Assembly: GCA_023634235.1 (NCBI GenBank)
Contig: JAMKCF010000006.1
Span: forward strand, 3,810,921 to 3,874,920
DNA from: Pisaster brevispinus
Lineage: Eukaryota > Echinodermata > Asteroidea > Forcipulatida > Asteriidae
Direction of reading: 5' to 3'
DNA length: 64,000 nucleotides
Of the stretch, positions 62,250 to 64,000 are shown piece after piece (position 1 is the first letter of the stretch; each line of letters opens with the position of its first letter). Both the position numbers and the translations under genes were made by a program. The notes beneath the pieces are model-generated. The model had not been told where the DNA came from and did not search any database. It saw only the letters and a program-made list of their open reading frames with translations.

Positions 62250-62357
62250 CTATCATGTCTATCTATGTCTACTTTTAATATAATAATATTAATACTAGTA
62301 TTATAGGACTAAAATATTCGAACAGTTCCAATATTATATTCCAAGCTATACAGATTA

Positions 62358-62801
62358 CAGGGCTCGAATTTGGGTTAAAAATCCTCCAGGCCGTACATGG
62401 CCTGTAAGCATGGTAAGTGGCTCACATTTTTTACCCGACCAGAATTTATTTTACAAGACCAGAATCTAAATGACTGAGAAAGAACTTTCTGCAAAGTTTA
62501 ACATGTAAACTGTTTGAACCAGCACTAAGACTAATTGAAAAGATTTATCTCATTCATCTTATATGGGTTACGAATAGGATTTTTGATACCTAATCAGAAT
62601 TGAAAGATATTTATCAGACTCGGTCAACATTTGAACATTATTATATAATAAAAATTAATATATGTTAATTGTTATACAGTGAGGTATTATCATTCAATTG
62701 AAATACTCAAGACCGCCGGACTTGTCCAGTCATGAGTTTACTGGCCCAGGGCTAAAATCACTGGCCTCGGACCTGCAATACAGTGGCAAATTCGAGCCCT
62801 G
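62358..62801. mobile_element. CAGGGCTCGAATTTG-ended element, copy 1
   Basis: The left end CAGGGCTCGAATTTG and right end CAAATTCGAGCCCTG are perfectly complementary over 15 bp. The right interior (GTTTACTGGCCC, TCACTGGCCTCGG) matches the left interior of copy 2 in reverse complement. hAT-type terminal bases are present, but no matching 8-bp flank was found. Confidence 0.75.
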
Positions 62802-63008
62802 GTATACTTTGCCTTTAAAGACCCACTGACTGATCACGGTTATCACTGTCCATTCATTGCACACCACAGAGCAAAGATGACATTGCTCTATGATCACACT
62901 ATCGGGCAACCCCTGCTATAGTTTGGTTGTCTCAACTAGAACACTCAAGCTGGGACTGATTCCATTTATCTTTAGTTAGGAGTGGACGATTCTACTTATG
63001 GGACGCAA

Positions 63009-63520
63009 CAGGGCTCAAATTTAACACTGGACCACAGGCCCGAGGCCAGTGATTTTAGCATCGGGCCAGTAAACTCATAACCAGACAAGCCCGGTGGTCT
63101 TGTGTTTTCTATTGAGTAATAATAGGCTCACAAAAATATTACACAATGAGTTACATTGTGTAATATTTTTGTGGGTCTGATAAACAACTTTCAATTCTCT
63201 TCAGTAGCGAAGTACTACACATAAGACAAATGAGATAGATTTTCTCTTAGTCCGACGGTCTTGTGTTTTTGAATAATAACACATCACTGCATTTTTAATT
63301 TTCACTGATAAATACAAATATCTTTCAATGCTGTTGAGTATTGAAGAATCACCCATAAGACAAATGATATCTTCTCTTAGTGCTTGTTCAAAAACAGTGA
63401 AAATGTGAAACTGCTTTTCTCATTTTGATTCCGATCTTGTTACAAACTTTCTGGTCCAGTAAAAGTTTTGAGCTACAAGCCCTGCAGTCTTGTGGATTTT
63501 TTCCCCAAATTTGAGCCCTG
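63009..63520. mobile_element. CAGGGCTCAAATTT-ended element, copy 2
   Basis: Terminal inverted repeats CAGGGCTCAAATTT and AAATTTGAGCCCTG. It belongs to the same family as 62358-62801 and lies in the opposite orientation. The flanks share CGCAA directly at both ends (and CGCAACAG if three terminal bases are counted in the duplication), so the exact target duplication is ambiguous. It contains a perfect 20-bp-arm hairpin at 63129-63173. Confidence 0.72.
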
Positions 63521-63770
63521 CGCAACAGCCCCAACCTACTACAAGTGGTTTTTCTTCTTCTATAGTTCTAGGGTCGATCGTTCATTACTGGACATCCTCC
63601 TCGCATGACCGATATTTTTCTCTTTTAGCCGTCTTTTATTTCTTATATCTGATCAGCGAAAAAATTTCAACTAAGATTTGCAGGGTTGGACCCCATCTAT
63701 ATACATAAATCATGATCATATCAACATGGTTATTTTTTACTTCTTTTATCTTAAAATAGCAAGTTTTCTG

Positions 63771-63993
63771 AGGGTCTTGTCACACGAGGTAACTTATACA
63801 GGCAACTTGGAGGCAACCAACTGTAGTGCATGGTACAGGACCACTTTGGAGTGGTAGCACATGGATAATTTTCTCAAATAATGTCTACGATCCCCCCCAA
63901 AAAAATTGAACATTCAAATGTGAATGCCTTTTCTTTTTAGAGATTGGCTGGAACTGGTGGTTTGCTGTAAGTTGTCTCGTGTGACATGGCCCT
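63771..63993. mobile_element. MITE at the right edge
   Basis: The left end AGGGTCTTGTCACACGAGGT (continuing AACTTA) and the reverse-complemented right end AGGGCCATGTCACACGAGAC (continuing AACTTA) form about 26-bp terminal inverted repeats with few mismatches. The element is 223 bp with no coding capacity. Confidence 0.85.
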
Positions 63994-64000
63994 AACTCAG

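Larger units (their letters stand above)
59963..62340 (-). mobile_element. MITE copy interrupted by the hAT-type insertion
   Basis: On the - strand, 62340-62250 followed by 60099-59963 is collinear with the MITE at 35989-36358. Shared blocks are GGAAC...TTCGA...TTTTA-TCCTATA, AAACTAAC, TAGCGTTTTTGAGATAT and GGAGCGGTTATGTC. The hAT-type element sits between the two halves. The outer ends are less certain than the interruption point. Confidence 0.6.
59787..64000. other. Repeat-dominated right end of the window
   Basis: No coding exon is recognised. Almost the whole stretch is covered by transposable-element sequence annotated separately. If the 59663 exon is real, this is the beginning of its first intron. 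Confidence 0.5.

Overview
This is a stretch of animal nuclear DNA, AT-rich with long introns and many small repeats. It is most likely from a deuterostome invertebrate, and an echinoderm is my best guess. The basis is two homeobox genes with classic metazoan intron positions, tRNA-derived SINEs, many palindromic MITEs and expanded trinucleotide tracts. The phylum is an inference from general character. No sequence feature fixes the species.

Two homeobox genes can be fully reconstructed at the coding level. A distal-less (Dlx) gene lies on the + strand in three coding exons (4871-5276, 5930-6138, 8677-9204; 380 aa). Its second intron splits the homeobox between homeodomain positions 44 and 45. 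An engrailed (En) gene lies on the - strand in two coding exons (37295-36953 and 20935-20565; 237 aa). Its single phase-1 intron is about 16 kb, and all five EH regions are recognisable. The genes face each other tail to tail, with about 11.4 kb between their stop codons. No third homeodomain was seen.

At the left edge, 627-787 looks like the terminal coding exon of an unrecognised + strand gene, with a possible 3' UTR to about 2245. At the right, 59600-59786 has a TATA box, a good start context, a short presequence-like peptide and splice donors, which suggests the first exon of another + strand gene. The 22 kb between En exon 1 and that point holds no recognisable coding exon.

The rest is intergenic or intronic DNA with a rich repeat record. 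It includes a 2.15-kb hAT-type non-autonomous element (60100-62249) with a perfect 8-bp target duplication, inserted inside an older MITE that has a second copy at 35989-36358. A TTAA-flanked MITE lies at 26719-26897. There are two related CAGGGCTC-ended elements, several foldback elements, four tRNA-like SINE heads, a 47-bp minisatellite in the En intron, a 16-bp minisatellite beside two perfect GGTCAnnnTGACC palindromes, and very long (CAA)n and (GAA)n tracts. CTCF-like motifs occur between Dlx and En and near the right-hand promoter.

The two genes encode developmental transcription factors. Dlx is an activator for appendage, ectodermal and neural programmes. En is a Groucho-type repressor. 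Their close linkage is the most notable biological feature. It fits the proposed ancestral extended or Super-Hox arrangement, in which both genes were linked to Hox.
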